Shown: positions 15,570 to 24,051 of the stretch, piece after piece
How positions within the stretch are numbered: position 1 is the stretch's first letter
Layout: every line of letters begins with the position of its first letter
Assembly: GCF_025464955.1 (NCBI RefSeq)
Contig: NZ_JAODNM010000140.1
Span: 1-64,000, forward strand
DNA: 64,000 nt
Reading direction: 5' to 3'
From: Amycolatopsis sp.
Lineage (GTDB): Bacteria; Actinomycetota; Actinomycetes; Mycobacteriales; Pseudonocardiaceae
Notes under the pieces: model-generated
What the model saw: the letters and a program-made list of their open reading frames with translations, nothing else
What the model was told of the DNA's origin: nothing
Databases searched by the model: none
Translations under genes and position numbers: made by a program

Positions 15570-16926
15570 GGATCCGCTCCCAATCGGTGACGGCGGCTTC
15601 GTACGCCGAGAGCTCGATACGTGCCGCGTTGAGATAGTGGTCGATCACGTCGTCGCCGAACGCGGCGCGGGCGAGCTCGCTCTCCCCCAGCAGCGTTGCG
15701 GATTCACGCAGCGTAGTCGGTACGGTCGGCTTCTCGCCGCTCTCACCCGCCGCGTAGGCATTGCCGGACAGCTCCGGTTCGAGTGGCAGCTCGTTGTCGA
15801 CGCCGTGAAGACCGGCCGCGATCAGCGCGGCGACGGCCAGGTACGGGTTGACGTCGCCGCCCGGCACCCGGTTCTCGAACCGCAGCGACTGACCGTGCCC
15901 CACGACTCGCAGGGCGCACGTGCGGTTGTCACTGCCCCACGCGACCGTGGTCGGCGCGAAACTGCCGGGCACGAAACGCTTGTAGGAGTTGATGTTCGGC
16001 GCGAGGAAGTACGTCAGCTCACGCAGTCCGGCGAGTTGGCCGGCGAGGAAGTGCTCCATCAGCGGCGAGAACCCGCCGGGGCCGTCACCGGCGAACGCGG
16101 GCTCGCCCTCGGTCGTCCGCAGGCTCAGGTGGATATGGCATGAGTTGCCCTCTCGCTCGTTGTACTTCGCCATGAACGTGAGGCTCTTGCCTTCGAGCGC
16201 GGCGATTTCCTTCGCGCCGTTCTTGTAGATGCCATGGTTGTCGCAGGTCGCGAGCGCGCGGTCGTACTTGAACGCGATCTCGTGCTGGCCGGGGTTGCAC
16301 TCGCCCTTGGCCGACTCGACGTAGAGCCCGGCGCCGGTCATGTCGTTGCGGATGCGGCGAAGCAGCGGCTCGAGCCGCGCGGTACCGAGCATCGAGTAGT
16401 CGACGTTGTACTGGTTCGACGGCCGCAAACCGTGGTACGCCTTGTCCCACGCGGCTTCGTAGGTGTCGTCGAAGACGATGAACTCCAGCTCGGTGCCGAC
16501 GTACGCCTCAAGACCGCGTTCGGCGAGCCTGTCGAGCTGCTTGCGCAGGATCTGGCGGGGCGACACCGGAACCGCGCCGCCCTCGACCCATTCGATATCG
16601 GCCAGCACCAGGGCGGTGCCCTCCTGCCAGGGCACGAGACGCAGGGTGTCGAAGTCGGGCCGCAGCACGAAGTCGCCGTAGCCGCGCTCCCAGGACGACA
16701 TCTCGTACCCGTCGACGGTGTTCATGTCGACGTCGACGGCGAGCAGGTAGTTGCAGGCTTCCGTGGCGTTCGGCACGACCTCGTTGAGGAAGTACTCGGC
16801 GGCACACCGCTTGCCCTGGAGCCTGCCCTGCATATCGGTGATCGCGACCAGGACCGTGTCGATCGTCCCGTCCTCGATCAGCTCTTTCAGCCTGTCCAGG
16901 GTGAGCATGCTTCTCTTGCTTCCCAC
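15550..16926 (-). CDS. Glutamine synthetase-like gamma-glutamylpolyamine synthetase
   Basis: About 458 residues of the GS fold: N-terminal beta-grasp, then GTELEFIVFDD, the metal glutamates in ESAKGECNPGQHE, NSCHIHLSL, and the NRTCALRVVG arginine site. It is closer to PuuA/GlnA3-type amine ligases than to housekeeping GlnA, judged by the missing GlnA C-terminal signature and the operon partners. I start it at GTG 16926 (VGSKRSMLTL) because GAGGAG lies eight bases upstream; a TTG at 16944 or ATG at 16908 are alternatives. It would couple glutamate to putrescine or another amine using ATP. Confidence 0.85.
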   Translation of the reverse strand: MGSKRSMLTLDRLKELIEDGTIDTVLVAITDMQGRLQGKRCAAEYFLNEVVPNATEACNYLLAVDVDMNTVDGYEMSSWERGYGDFVLRPDFDTLRLVPWQEGTALVLADIEWVEGGAVPVSPRQILRKQLDRLAERGLEAYVGTELEFIVFDDTYEAAWDKAYHGLRPSNQYNVDYSMLGTARLEPLLRRIRNDMTGAGLYVESAKGECNPGQHEIAFKYDRALATCDNHGIYKNGAKEIAALEGKSLTFMAKYNEREGNSCHIHLSLRTTEGEPAFAGDGPGGFSPLMEHFLAGQLAGLRELTYFLAPNINSYKRFVPGSFAPTTVAWGSDNRTCALRVVGHGQSLRFENRVPGGDVNPYLAVAALIAAGLHGVDNELPLEPELSGNAYAAGESGEKPTVPTTLRESATLLGESELARAAFGDDVIDHYLNAARIELSAYEAAVTDWERIRGFERL

Positions 16927-17042
16927 AGCCGTCACTCCTCGCAAGCAAGTTAAAGGACCAAAATAGAACCTTTAGACGCACTTCCTACCGCCCGGCGCTC
17001 TCCACGTCAACGCCAGCCCGATTCTCGACTACTCTGCGGAAG

Positions 17043-17858
17043 ATGGCAGCGGACATCGTCGACGCCTGGATGCAGCATCCGAACGCCCGGTTCATGGCCG
17101 AGCCCTGGCTCGACACCGTGTTGCGGTGGACCGGGCAGACGCGCCAGACCGCGCGGGTCGTGGACACCCTGGCCGCGATGGACGAGGCCGGCGTCGGGAT
17201 GGGCCTGCTATCGGCGTGGCACGGTCCGAGCGGCGTCCTCATCTCCAACAACGAGGTCGCCGAGCTCGTCCAGGCACATCCCGACCGGTTCGCCGGTGTC
17301 GCGACCGTCGACCTCGACGACCCGATGGGCGCCGTCCGGGAGATCCGCCGCTGCGTACGCGACCTGGGATTCGTCGCCGTGCGCGTGGTGCCCTGGCTGT
17401 GGAACCGGCCACCCAACGACCGCCGCTACTACCCCATCTACGTCGCCTGTGTCGAGCAAGACGTCCCGTTCTGCACGCAGATCGGGCACACCGGGCCGCT
17501 GTGCCCGTCCGAGCCCGGGAGGCCGATACCGTACCTGGATGAGGTCCTGCTCGACTTCCCCGAGCTCGTCGTGATCGGCGGGCACGTCGGCTACCCGTGG
17601 CTGCCCGAAGTGCTCTCGCTCGCCACGAAGTACCCGAACTTCCACATCGACACCTCCGCCTACGCGGTGCACCGCCTACCCGCCGAGCTCGTCGAGTTCA
17701 TGCGCGGACGCGGCCGCTCGCGGGTCCTGTTCGGCAGCAACTACCCGATGGTGTCCCCTGGTCGCTGCCTCAGGCGCCTCGACGAGCTGGGCCTGGACCC
17801 CGAAGCCGCCGAACTCTTCCTCGGAGGTAACGCCAGACGGCTGTTTCGGACGCTCTGA
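17043..17858 (+). CDS. Amidohydrolase 2-family (COG2159) TIM-barrel protein with altered metal site
   Basis: The 271-residue product has the family's barrel motifs: central histidines in QIGHTGP and VIGGHVGYPW and the C-terminal VLFGSNYPM. Two usual metal-binding elements differ. The N-terminal DxHxH reads DAWMQH (only H12 remains), and the C-terminal catalytic Asp (FGSDYP) is N233. Activity may be changed or metal-free. It is divergent from the polyamine-type operon across 116 bases. A GCGGAAG sequence precedes the ATG. Confidence 0.8.
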   Translation: MAADIVDAWMQHPNARFMAEPWLDTVLRWTGQTRQTARVVDTLAAMDEAGVGMGLLSAWHGPSGVLISNNEVAELVQAHPDRFAGVATVDLDDPMGAVREIRRCVRDLGFVAVRVVPWLWNRPPNDRRYYPIYVACVEQDVPFCTQIGHTGPLCPSEPGRPIPYLDEVLLDFPELVVIGGHVGYPWLPEVLSLATKYPNFHIDTSAYAVHRLPAELVEFMRGRGRSRVLFGSNYPMVSPGRCLRRLDELGLDPEAAELFLGGNARRLFRTL

Positions 17859-17994
17859 GCTGTACAAATGCGCCGATCGGAGGACCATGGGATGGTCTAC
17901 CGCGGCTGTTTGCTGATAAGACACTGTGAATCCCTCCGGATCGGGACGATTCGCCCCTGCCCGTACGTTGGACAGGTCAAGAGAGGTGAGACGA

Positions 17995-18513
17995 ATGACC
18001 ACAGCCTTCACACAGACCGCATTCACTCAAGGACAGGCCAGGCCGCAGCTGCCGACACTGCCCCAGGGGTGGCCCATCGGGTCCTACGACTCTTACGAGG
18101 GCGCCCAGCGGGCGGTCGACCACCTCGCGGGCACCGACTTCCCGGTCACGGACGTCACCATCGTCGGCGTGGAGCCGATGCTCGTCGAGCGCATCGCGGG
18201 CAAGCTCAGCTGGAACAAGGTGCTGACCAGCTCGGCGATGTCCGGCGCCTGGTTCGGGCTGTTCCTCGGCCTGATGCTGACGTTCTTCACGCCGAACGCG
18301 GGGTTGCTGCCGATCGGCATCGGGCTGGTCGCGGGTATCGCGTTCAACCTGCTGTTCGGGGCGCTCGGGTACGCGTCGAAGAAGGGCGCGCGCAGCTTCA
18401 TCTCGCAGAGCCAGCTGGTCGCGCGTCGGTATGACGTGCTGTCCCAGCCGCGCAACGCCGAGAAGGGCCGCGAGCTGCTCGCCAACCTCGCCGCGAAGAG
18501 CGCCTTCCAGTAA
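17995..18513 (+). CDS. Small membrane protein with general-stress-protein 17M-like domain
   Basis: 172 residues from ATG 17995, supported by GAGAGGTGAG upstream. Residues 25-60 (PIGSYDSYEGAQRAVDHLAG, FPVTDVTIVGVEP) look like the alpha/beta general stress 17M-type domain. Two close hydrophobic helices follow (SGAWFGLFLGLMLTFF and GIGLVAGIAFNLLFGALGYA). This layout is common in actinobacterial stress-response genes. The molecular function is not known. It converges on the alpha/beta hydrolase gene. Confidence 0.75.
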   Translation: MTTAFTQTAFTQGQARPQLPTLPQGWPIGSYDSYEGAQRAVDHLAGTDFPVTDVTIVGVEPMLVERIAGKLSWNKVLTSSAMSGAWFGLFLGLMLTFFTPNAGLLPIGIGLVAGIAFNLLFGALGYASKKGARSFISQSQLVARRYDVLSQPRNAEKGRELLANLAAKSAFQ

Positions 18514-18522
18514 ACGGCTCCC

Positions 18523-19530
18523 TCAGGTGCCGCTGGAGACGGTGGCACGATCGAGGGATTCCCGGTCCGGGGTGACGGCCGGCCTGCTGCCCGCGCGCAG
18601 CAGGCCGCGCCACCGCCGGACGTCATGCCGGGCGGGATGGGTCTGCCCGAGGAACTCCCGCAGGATCTCGAGGAACCGCTTCGGATCGCTGCGATGGGGA
18701 AAGTGCCCGGCCCCGGCGAAGACTTCGAGCCTGCTGCTCGGCATCGCCTGGTGTGCCAGCACCGCGTGCGCACTCGGCACGACATGGTCGCGAGTGCCCC
18801 ACACCAGCATCGTCGGAATTCCCTCGGTGAGGTAGCACCGGTCCAGCATGTTCACCACCTGCCCGCGCCAGTCGACCACCGACCGCAGCGTCCGCAGGAA
18901 TGCCTGCCGCGAACTCGACTCCACCAGCCGCGCGTACTTCGCGATGACGTAGTCCATGTCCGGCCCGAGCCCGATACCACCGGTCGCGCGCAGCAGGTCG
19001 CTGAAGCCGCGCAACGCGAGCCGTGCAGGCGCGCTCCCGATCAACGGCAGCAGCAAGCCCGCGCCCGGTGCGGCGGCGAGTCGCAGCAACGGGTGCACCT
19101 CGGTCGAAATCCCGCCCGACCCGACGAGCACGAGTCGTTCGCACAGCTGGGGAAACTGGTACGCGAATTGCATCGCGACCCCGCCGCCGAGCGAATGCCC
19201 GACCACGCTCACCTTCTCGATGTCCAGTGTCGCCAGCAGATCCCGCATCCCGCACGCGTAGGCGGCCACGGAGTAGTCGGCGCGGGGCTTCGCGGAGCCG
19301 CCGTGGCCGAGCAGGTCCGGCGCGATCACGGTGAACTCACCGGTCAACGATGCGAGCACGTCCAGCCAGGTCGACGAGTCGTCACCGATGCCGTGGATGA
19401 ACAGGACCGCCGGCCCGCGCCCGGCCATCCGGTACGCGCGCTCGTACCCGTGCACCACGGTGGTGCGCAGGCTCAGGGTGTCGGCTTCGAGACCGGTCAG
19501 GGTCGCGCCGCCGTTCTCCGGTGATGGCAC
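18523..19530 (-). CDS. Alpha/beta hydrolase
   Basis: Alpha/beta-fold hydrolase with oxyanion motif HGIGDDSSTW, nucleophile elbow GHSLGGG, acid in WGTRDHVVP and histidine in GAGHFPHRSDP, in the usual order. Nothing in the sequence fixes the substrate. The start is uncertain: I use GTG 19530 (VPSPENGG, 335 residues), but CTG/TTG starts near LTGLEAD are possible and upstream codons do not look conserved. The C-terminal 40 residues after the histidine are basic and unusual in length. Confidence 0.82.
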   Translation of the reverse strand: MPSPENGGATLTGLEADTLSLRTTVVHGYERAYRMAGRGPAVLFIHGIGDDSSTWLDVLASLTGEFTVIAPDLLGHGGSAKPRADYSVAAYACGMRDLLATLDIEKVSVVGHSLGGGVAMQFAYQFPQLCERLVLVGSGGISTEVHPLLRLAAAPGAGLLLPLIGSAPARLALRGFSDLLRATGGIGLGPDMDYVIAKYARLVESSSRQAFLRTLRSVVDWRGQVVNMLDRCYLTEGIPTMLVWGTRDHVVPSAHAVLAHQAMPSSRLEVFAGAGHFPHRSDPKRFLEILREFLGQTHPARHDVRRWRGLLRAGSRPAVTPDRESLDRATVSSGT

Positions 19531-19670
19531 CCACCCAGGACACCAGCCACAGGTTCGAGGGAGGTTTCGGGCCTGTTTCGTTCTCAGACTCCGGGTGACC
19601 ACAGTCCTGGACCGGAGGTCAGCCGTGGGGGAGCCGCCCCGACCTCGGCTCCCCCACGACTCCGCGCCAT

Positions 19671-20978
19671 CTAGCCGGGGGGCTTGATGGAAGTTGTCGA
19701 CTTCGGTGCGTCCGGCGTCGGGCTCGGTGACGCGGTGCCCGACGGGGTCGGGCTGGCGGTCGGGCTCGCCGAGGGGGTCGGCGTCGGCGTGGACGTCGGG
19801 ATCACCGCGGCGAACGGTGCGTTCACCTGGTCGTGGCAGCCGCGATTGGCGCCGTACGGACCATTCCCGGCGTACGAACCGGCTGTGTACGGGCCGCTTT
19901 TGTAGTTGCCGTAGCCGTCATACCAGCCGCCGCTGTATGCGTTGTCGGAATTCGGCCCGGCGTTGGGGCGCGGGAACCTGTTGTCCTCACCGGTTTTCGA
20001 GAAGCCGCCGCCGGCCGTGTCGCAGGTGTACCTCGGCAGGTTGAGCGGACGGCCCTTGTCGTCGAAGAGATAGACGTCCTTCAGCGGTTTGCCCTGCGCG
20101 TCGAACGCGTAGACGTTGTCAACGGGGTCGCCGCCGTAAGTCAACGCCGGGCTGCCGTCGACGGCCGTCACCGGCGAGTAGGAAACGGGGCTGCTGTTGC
20201 CGTTGTGACCGATCGCGTCGACGAAGTAGCTCGCCATGCCCACCCCGCTGCCGACCACGATGGCCGCGACCGGAACGTGCAGCCACAACCAGCGGCGCTC
20301 GATCTTGAGCCGCGCGGCGGTGGCCACCACGGCCGCTGCGACCGCGGTGAGCAGCAACAACGCCACCAGGCCATCAGTAGTGCGCCGCAAGAACAGCGCC
20401 AACCCGAGCCCGACGAACACCACCGCGCACACCAGCGGCCACGCGGGCAAGAGCGACCGGAGGTACCGCAGCAATCGGTTGTCCTGAGCGAAGAGGGAAC
20501 GGATTTTCCGCACTTCCGGCAGCCCTGTGATCCCGGCAGTGCCACGGCTGAGGACGTACCAGGCGCTCAACAGCACCGGAATCCCCAGCGGTACGGCGGC
20601 GAGGATCAGGCCGTCGGGTTGCATGTCGTTCGCGGCCCCGATGGCGAAAAGCCCCATCAGGAATGCGCAGACGATGACGGACCACAACGCGAGCCGAGGT
20701 GCCAGTCTGTGCTCGGAACTCTTCACCGATGCCACCGATTCGGCCCGAGGCGGGTACTCGCCGGCCGCGCGCAGCTCCGCCGCGTAAGCCTCGGGAGTGC
20801 CGAGCTGGGCGATCAGCGCGTCGACGCGGGCTTCCGTGCCCAGTTCGGCCACGATCTCGGCCAGGTGGGGCCGGACGTCGTCGAGGACCTCCTCGAGTTC
20901 GGCCGGGGGAAGGTCGTCCAGTGCGTTCCTGACCCTCGCGAGGTAGACCCGCACCGGGGTGGAGCTCTCCGTACTCAT
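19671..20978 (-). CDS. HAAS-domain membrane protein
   Basis: 435 residues. The N-terminal helical HAAS-like domain (YLARVRNALDDLPPAELEEVLDDVRPHLAE) spans about 10-75, followed by six or so hydrophobic segments (93-255), then an extracellular tail with a Tyr/Gly stretch (SGGWYDGYGNYKSG) and a Pro/Thr/Ser-rich end. HAAS proteins are commonly encoded after PadR regulators, and here the two overlap by four bases. The C-terminal Thr-Pro repeat probably crosses or anchors in the wall. Function is unknown. Confidence 0.8.
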   Translation of the reverse strand: MSTESSTPVRVYLARVRNALDDLPPAELEEVLDDVRPHLAEIVAELGTEARVDALIAQLGTPEAYAAELRAAGEYPPRAESVASVKSSEHRLAPRLALWSVIVCAFLMGLFAIGAANDMQPDGLILAAVPLGIPVLLSAWYVLSRGTAGITGLPEVRKIRSLFAQDNRLLRYLRSLLPAWPLVCAVVFVGLGLALFLRRTTDGLVALLLLTAVAAAVVATAARLKIERRWLWLHVPVAAIVVGSGVGMASYFVDAIGHNGNSSPVSYSPVTAVDGSPALTYGGDPVDNVYAFDAQGKPLKDVYLFDDKGRPLNLPRYTCDTAGGGFSKTGEDNRFPRPNAGPNSDNAYSGGWYDGYGNYKSGPYTAGSYAGNGPYGANRGCHDQVNAPFAAVIPTSTPTPTPSASPTASPTPSGTASPSPTPDAPKSTTSIKPPG

Positions 20979-21301
20979 GCTGCTGCCTCTCCCACCAGAG
21001 CGTTCATTGTCGAGGCGAAGTTCTGCCAGGTCTTCGCGGATTCCGCGAGACGCTCGCCCCCCGGCTCGTTCAAGCTGTAGTACTTGCGGTGCGGTCCTTC
21101 TTCGCTGGGCACGACGTAGGACGTCAGCAACCCGGCCTTGTACAACCGCCGCAACGTGCCGTACACCGACGCATCGCCTACTTCCTCGAGCCCCGCATGT
21201 CTCAGGCGACGCAGGACGTCGTACCCGTAGCCGTCTTCTTCGCGGAGTACCGCGAGGACGGCGAGATCGAGCACACCCTTGAGTAGCTGACTGATCTCCA
21301 C
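20975..21301 (-). CDS. PadR-family transcriptional regulator
   Basis: 108 residues, the short PadR form: winged helix with LLKGVLDLAVLAVLREEDGYGYDVLRRL, then DASVYGTLRRLYKAGLL and EEGPHRKYYSLNEPGGERL. It overlaps the HAAS-protein gene by four bases, so it very likely controls that operon. PadR proteins usually repress and respond to envelope or phenolic signals; no operator was recognised. Confidence 0.9.
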   Translation of the reverse strand: MEISQLLKGVLDLAVLAVLREEDGYGYDVLRRLRHAGLEEVGDASVYGTLRRLYKAGLLTSYVVPSEEGPHRKYYSLNEPGGERLAESAKTWQNFASTMNALVGEAAA

Positions 21302-21391
21302 TTACCCTCCGCTCTTACGCGGTGAACGCTACCACGCAATGCGCACTACCGCGCACGGCGTTAGGCCGTGGCGTGTCGCGGTTGTAGCCGC

Positions 21392-21412
21392 CGCAACTCG
21401 CCGTCGAGTTGC
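21392..21412. repeat. R2 palindrome, copy c
   Basis: CGCAACTCG, CCGT, CGAGTTGC: the reverse orientation of the R2 core. It lies five bases beyond the mutM stop, between mutM and the PadR promoter region. Confidence 0.8.
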
Positions 21413-21416
21413 TCTA

Positions 21417-22277
21417 CTAGAGGCCTCGCGGGCGGGGTTGGCAGCGGGGGCACGAGAAGGACGAGCGGTTCATGAAGGGGTCACGGCGGATCGGGGTGCC
21501 GCAGCGGCCGCAGGGCAGGCCTTCTTGGCCGTACGCGTCGAGCGAGCGGTCGAAGTAGCCGGATTGGCCGTTTACGTTGACGTATAACGCATCGAACGAC
21601 GTGCCGCCCGCAAGCAGGGCCTCGTTCATGACGTCTGTCGCGGCGGCGATGAGTTTCGCGCCCTGGGCGTTGGTCAGCTTGTCGGTGGGCCGGGCCCAGT
21701 GCAGCTTGGACCGCCACAGCGACTCGTCGGCGTAGATATTGCCGACCCCGGAGACCAGCGTCTGATCGAGCAGGGCCCGTTTGACCTCGGTGCGCCGCGA
21801 ACGCAGGGCGCGGACGGCGGCCTTCGGGTCGAACGCCGGGTCCATCGGGTCCCGCGCGATATGCGCGATGGTACTGGGCAGCGAAGCGCCGTCGACCTCG
21901 ACCAGGTCCGCGAGCGCGAGCCCGCCGAACGTGCGCTGGTCGACGAAACGAAGCTCCGGGCCGTCACCGGCGAACCGGACGCGCACCCTGAGGTGCTTCT
22001 CGTCGGGGGTGCCTTCGGGCTGGACGAGCATCTGCCCGCTCATCCCGAGATGCGCGAGCACGGCTTCGCCGTCGGACAGCTCCAGCCACAGGTACTTACC
22101 GCGTCGACGTGCGGCGAGGATCCGGGCGCCGGCGAGCCTGCCGGTGAAATCGTCCGCGCCGAGGGTGTGCCGCCGGATGGCCCGGTCGTGCAGGACCTCG
22201 ACCTTGGCGATCTCCCGGCCCGCGACGTGGGCCTGCAGGCCCAGCCGGACGACCTCGACCTCGGGAAGTTCGGGCAT
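21417..22277 (-). CDS. mutM: Formamidopyrimidine-DNA glycosylase (Fpg)
   Basis: Base-excision repair enzyme for 8-oxoguanine and formamidopyrimidines. The 286-residue product begins MPELPEVEVV (catalytic P2 and E3), has the helix-two-turn-helix region (GVGNIYADESLW) and ends with a CGRCGTPI/FSCPRCQ zinc finger. It follows rnc by 42 bases in the conserved yceD-rpmF-rnc-mutM order. Its stop codon adjoins an R2 palindrome. Confidence 0.97.
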   Translation of the reverse strand: MPELPEVEVVRLGLQAHVAGREIAKVEVLHDRAIRRHTLGADDFTGRLAGARILAARRRGKYLWLELSDGEAVLAHLGMSGQMLVQPEGTPDEKHLRVRVRFAGDGPELRFVDQRTFGGLALADLVEVDGASLPSTIAHIARDPMDPAFDPKAAVRALRSRRTEVKRALLDQTLVSGVGNIYADESLWRSKLHWARPTDKLTNAQGAKLIAAATDVMNEALLAGGTSFDALYVNVNGQSGYFDRSLDAYGQEGLPCGRCGTPIRRDPFMNRSSFSCPRCQPRPRGL

Positions 22278-22319
22278 AACGCGTTCAGCCTCGCCTCTGA
22301 AGAGAGAGCGGACGCGCTC

Positions 22320-23057
22320 TCAGGACTGCGCGTCGTTGCCCAATTCCGCCGACAGCGAGCGCCAGGCCGTCTCGGCGGCCTTCTGCTCGGCTTCCTTCTT
22401 CGTGGTGCCCTCACCGTGACCGAGGTCGCGATGGGCGACGAACACCGTGGCCGAGAACTCCTTGCGGTGGTCCGGGCCGGTGTCCTCGACCTTGTACTCG
22501 GGAACACCGAAGCCCGAAGAAGCGGTGAGCTCCTGCAGGCTGGTCTTCCAGTCGAGACCGGCTCCGCGCAGCGGCGCCTCGACGAGCAACTCGTCGAACA
22601 GGTGATGCACCAGTTTGCGGGCGATATCGATGCCGTGCGCCAGATACGCGGCACCGATCACGGCTTCGAGACCGTCGGCGAGGATGCTCGCCTTGTCCCG
22701 GCCGCCGGTGAGTTCCTCACCCTTGCCCAGCAGCAGGTGCGCGCCTAGCCCGCCCTCACCGAGACCTCGCGCGACCCGTGCCAGTGCGTGCATGTTGACC
22801 ACGCTGGCGCGCAATTTCGCGAGCGAACCCTCGGCGAGTTCGGGATGGCTGTTGTACAGATGGTCGGTGACGACCAGACCCAATACCGCATCGCCGAGAA
22901 ACTCGAGACGCTCGTTGGGCGGAAGCCCACCGTTCTCATAAGCATAAGAACGGTGGGTCAGCGCGAGCGTCAACAACTCGTCATCAAAGGTGATGTCGAG
23001 TGCTTCGAGCAGCGAAGCGGGATCGGAGGCCGGTCCCACAGGCGACTTGCCCCCCAT
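22320..23057 (-). CDS. rnc: Ribonuclease III
   Basis: Double-stranded RNA endonuclease that processes rRNA precursors. The 245-residue product has the signature ERLEFLGDAVLGLVV and the second acidic patch LADGLEAVIGAAYL, then a C-terminal dsRNA-binding domain (DWKTSLQELTAS, KKEAEQKAAETAW). It is 14 bases after rpmF. The start MGGKSPVGP is accepted by length. Confidence 0.97.
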   Translation of the reverse strand: MGGKSPVGPASDPASLLEALDITFDDELLTLALTHRSYAYENGGLPPNERLEFLGDAVLGLVVTDHLYNSHPELAEGSLAKLRASVVNMHALARVARGLGEGGLGAHLLLGKGEELTGGRDKASILADGLEAVIGAAYLAHGIDIARKLVHHLFDELLVEAPLRGAGLDWKTSLQELTASSGFGVPEYKVEDTGPDHRKEFSATVFVAHRDLGHGEGTTKKEAEQKAAETAWRSLSAELGNDAQS

Positions 23058-23071
23058 GTCAGTCAGCGGTC

Positions 23072-23254
23072 TCAGGCTGGCTCAACGACCTGACGGCCGT
23101 TGTGCTGACCGCAGGTGGGGCAGGCGATGTGCTGGAGCTTGGGCTGCTTGCAGGCGCGGTTGGAGCAGGGCACCAGCTGAACCGGAGCCGCCTTCCACTG
23201 GCTGCGGCGCGCGCGGGTGTTGGATCGCGACATCTTCCGCTTCGGGACGGCCAC
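23072..23254 (-). CDS. rpmF: 50S ribosomal protein bL32
   Basis: 60 residues, MAVPKRKMSRSNTRARRSQW start. Zinc-binding cysteines are present as C-x4-C (CSNRAC) and CPTC; the first spacing is longer than the usual CxxC, as in some actinobacterial L32 proteins. It lies between yceD and rnc, its normal place. Confidence 0.97.
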   Translation of the reverse strand: MAVPKRKMSRSNTRARRSQWKAAPVQLVPCSNRACKQPKLQHIACPTCGQHNGRQVVEPA

Positions 23255-23328
23255 GAGTAGATCTCCCTCATCACAGTGTGCTCACTTGCGCGAGCCGACA
23301 TTTCTTCGCTGGATCGAGCTGGTGCTCG

Positions 23329-23958
23329 TCAGGCTTGCTTTCCGGGGCCGCTTGCCGGATCTTCACTCGACGGCGTTTCATCGAAACGCTCGACCAGCGC
23401 GGCCCACCGAGGATCTATCTTCTCATGCCCGTGTCCGGGCTCGAGATCGGCCCACTTCACACCGCATTCGACGCAGAGGCCCTGGCAGTCTTCCTCGCAC
23501 AACGGCACCAGCGGCATGGCCAGTACCAGCGCGTCGCACACCAGCGATTCGAGCTCGATCCGGTTGTCGACCAGGCGGGAGATCTCGTCCTCGTCGGTGG
23601 TGGCCTCGGTGGTGGAGCCGGGGTACGCGTATAGCTCGGTGAAGTCGACGTCGATGTCCTCGTCGATCGGGTCGAGGCAGCGCGAGCAGTTGCCGGTGGC
23701 CGTCACCGAGGCGGTGCCGGTGAGCAGCACGCCCTCGACCACGGACTCGATCAGGAGGTCGAGCTCGATCTCGGTGCCCTTGGGCAGGACGATGACGTCC
23801 GGCACGCCGAGTGCGGTGTCGAGAGGGACGGAACGGTGGACGGAGCGGCTCAGGCCGGCATGCCGGGCGAGCTCGCGGGTATCGAGCACCCAGGGGCTGC
23901 GGAGGTCTACACGCGGGGGCCTGGGCGGCGGAAGTTTTTCTTCAGACATGTCGCCCAT
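23329..23958 (-). CDS. YceD/DUF177 family protein
   Basis: 209 residues. It has the DUF177 core (NCSRCLDPIDEDIDVDFTELY) followed by a cysteine group (PLCEEDCQGLCVECGVKW) near the C-terminus that may bind zinc. The family is genetically linked to rpmF and 23S rRNA maturation in bacteria and plants. Initiation may be at the first Met or at Met4. It heads the rpmF-rnc-mutM set. Confidence 0.88.
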   Translation of the reverse strand: MGDMSEEKLPPPRPPRVDLRSPWVLDTRELARHAGLSRSVHRSVPLDTALGVPDVIVLPKGTEIELDLLIESVVEGVLLTGTASVTATGNCSRCLDPIDEDIDVDFTELYAYPGSTTEATTDEDEISRLVDNRIELESLVCDALVLAMPLVPLCEEDCQGLCVECGVKWADLEPGHGHEKIDPRWAALVERFDETPSSEDPASGPGKQA

Positions 23959-23998
23959 CAGGGTACGCGACCCTCACCAGCGCCTCCACGCCAGTTCA

Positions 23999-24050
23999 GG
24001 GCTCGTGAGTGTTGCGGCCGCCTAGAAGCGGCCTAAACGCTCACGAGCCC
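23999..24050. repeat. R1 palindrome, copy c
   Basis: GGGCTCGTGAGTGTT at the left and AACGCTCACGAGCCC at the right, with GCGGCC and GGCC arms and CTAGAAGC in the loop. It ends two bases before the stop codon of the SepIVA-like gene and lies between that stop and the yceD promoter region. Confidence 0.88.
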
Positions 24051-24051
24051 G

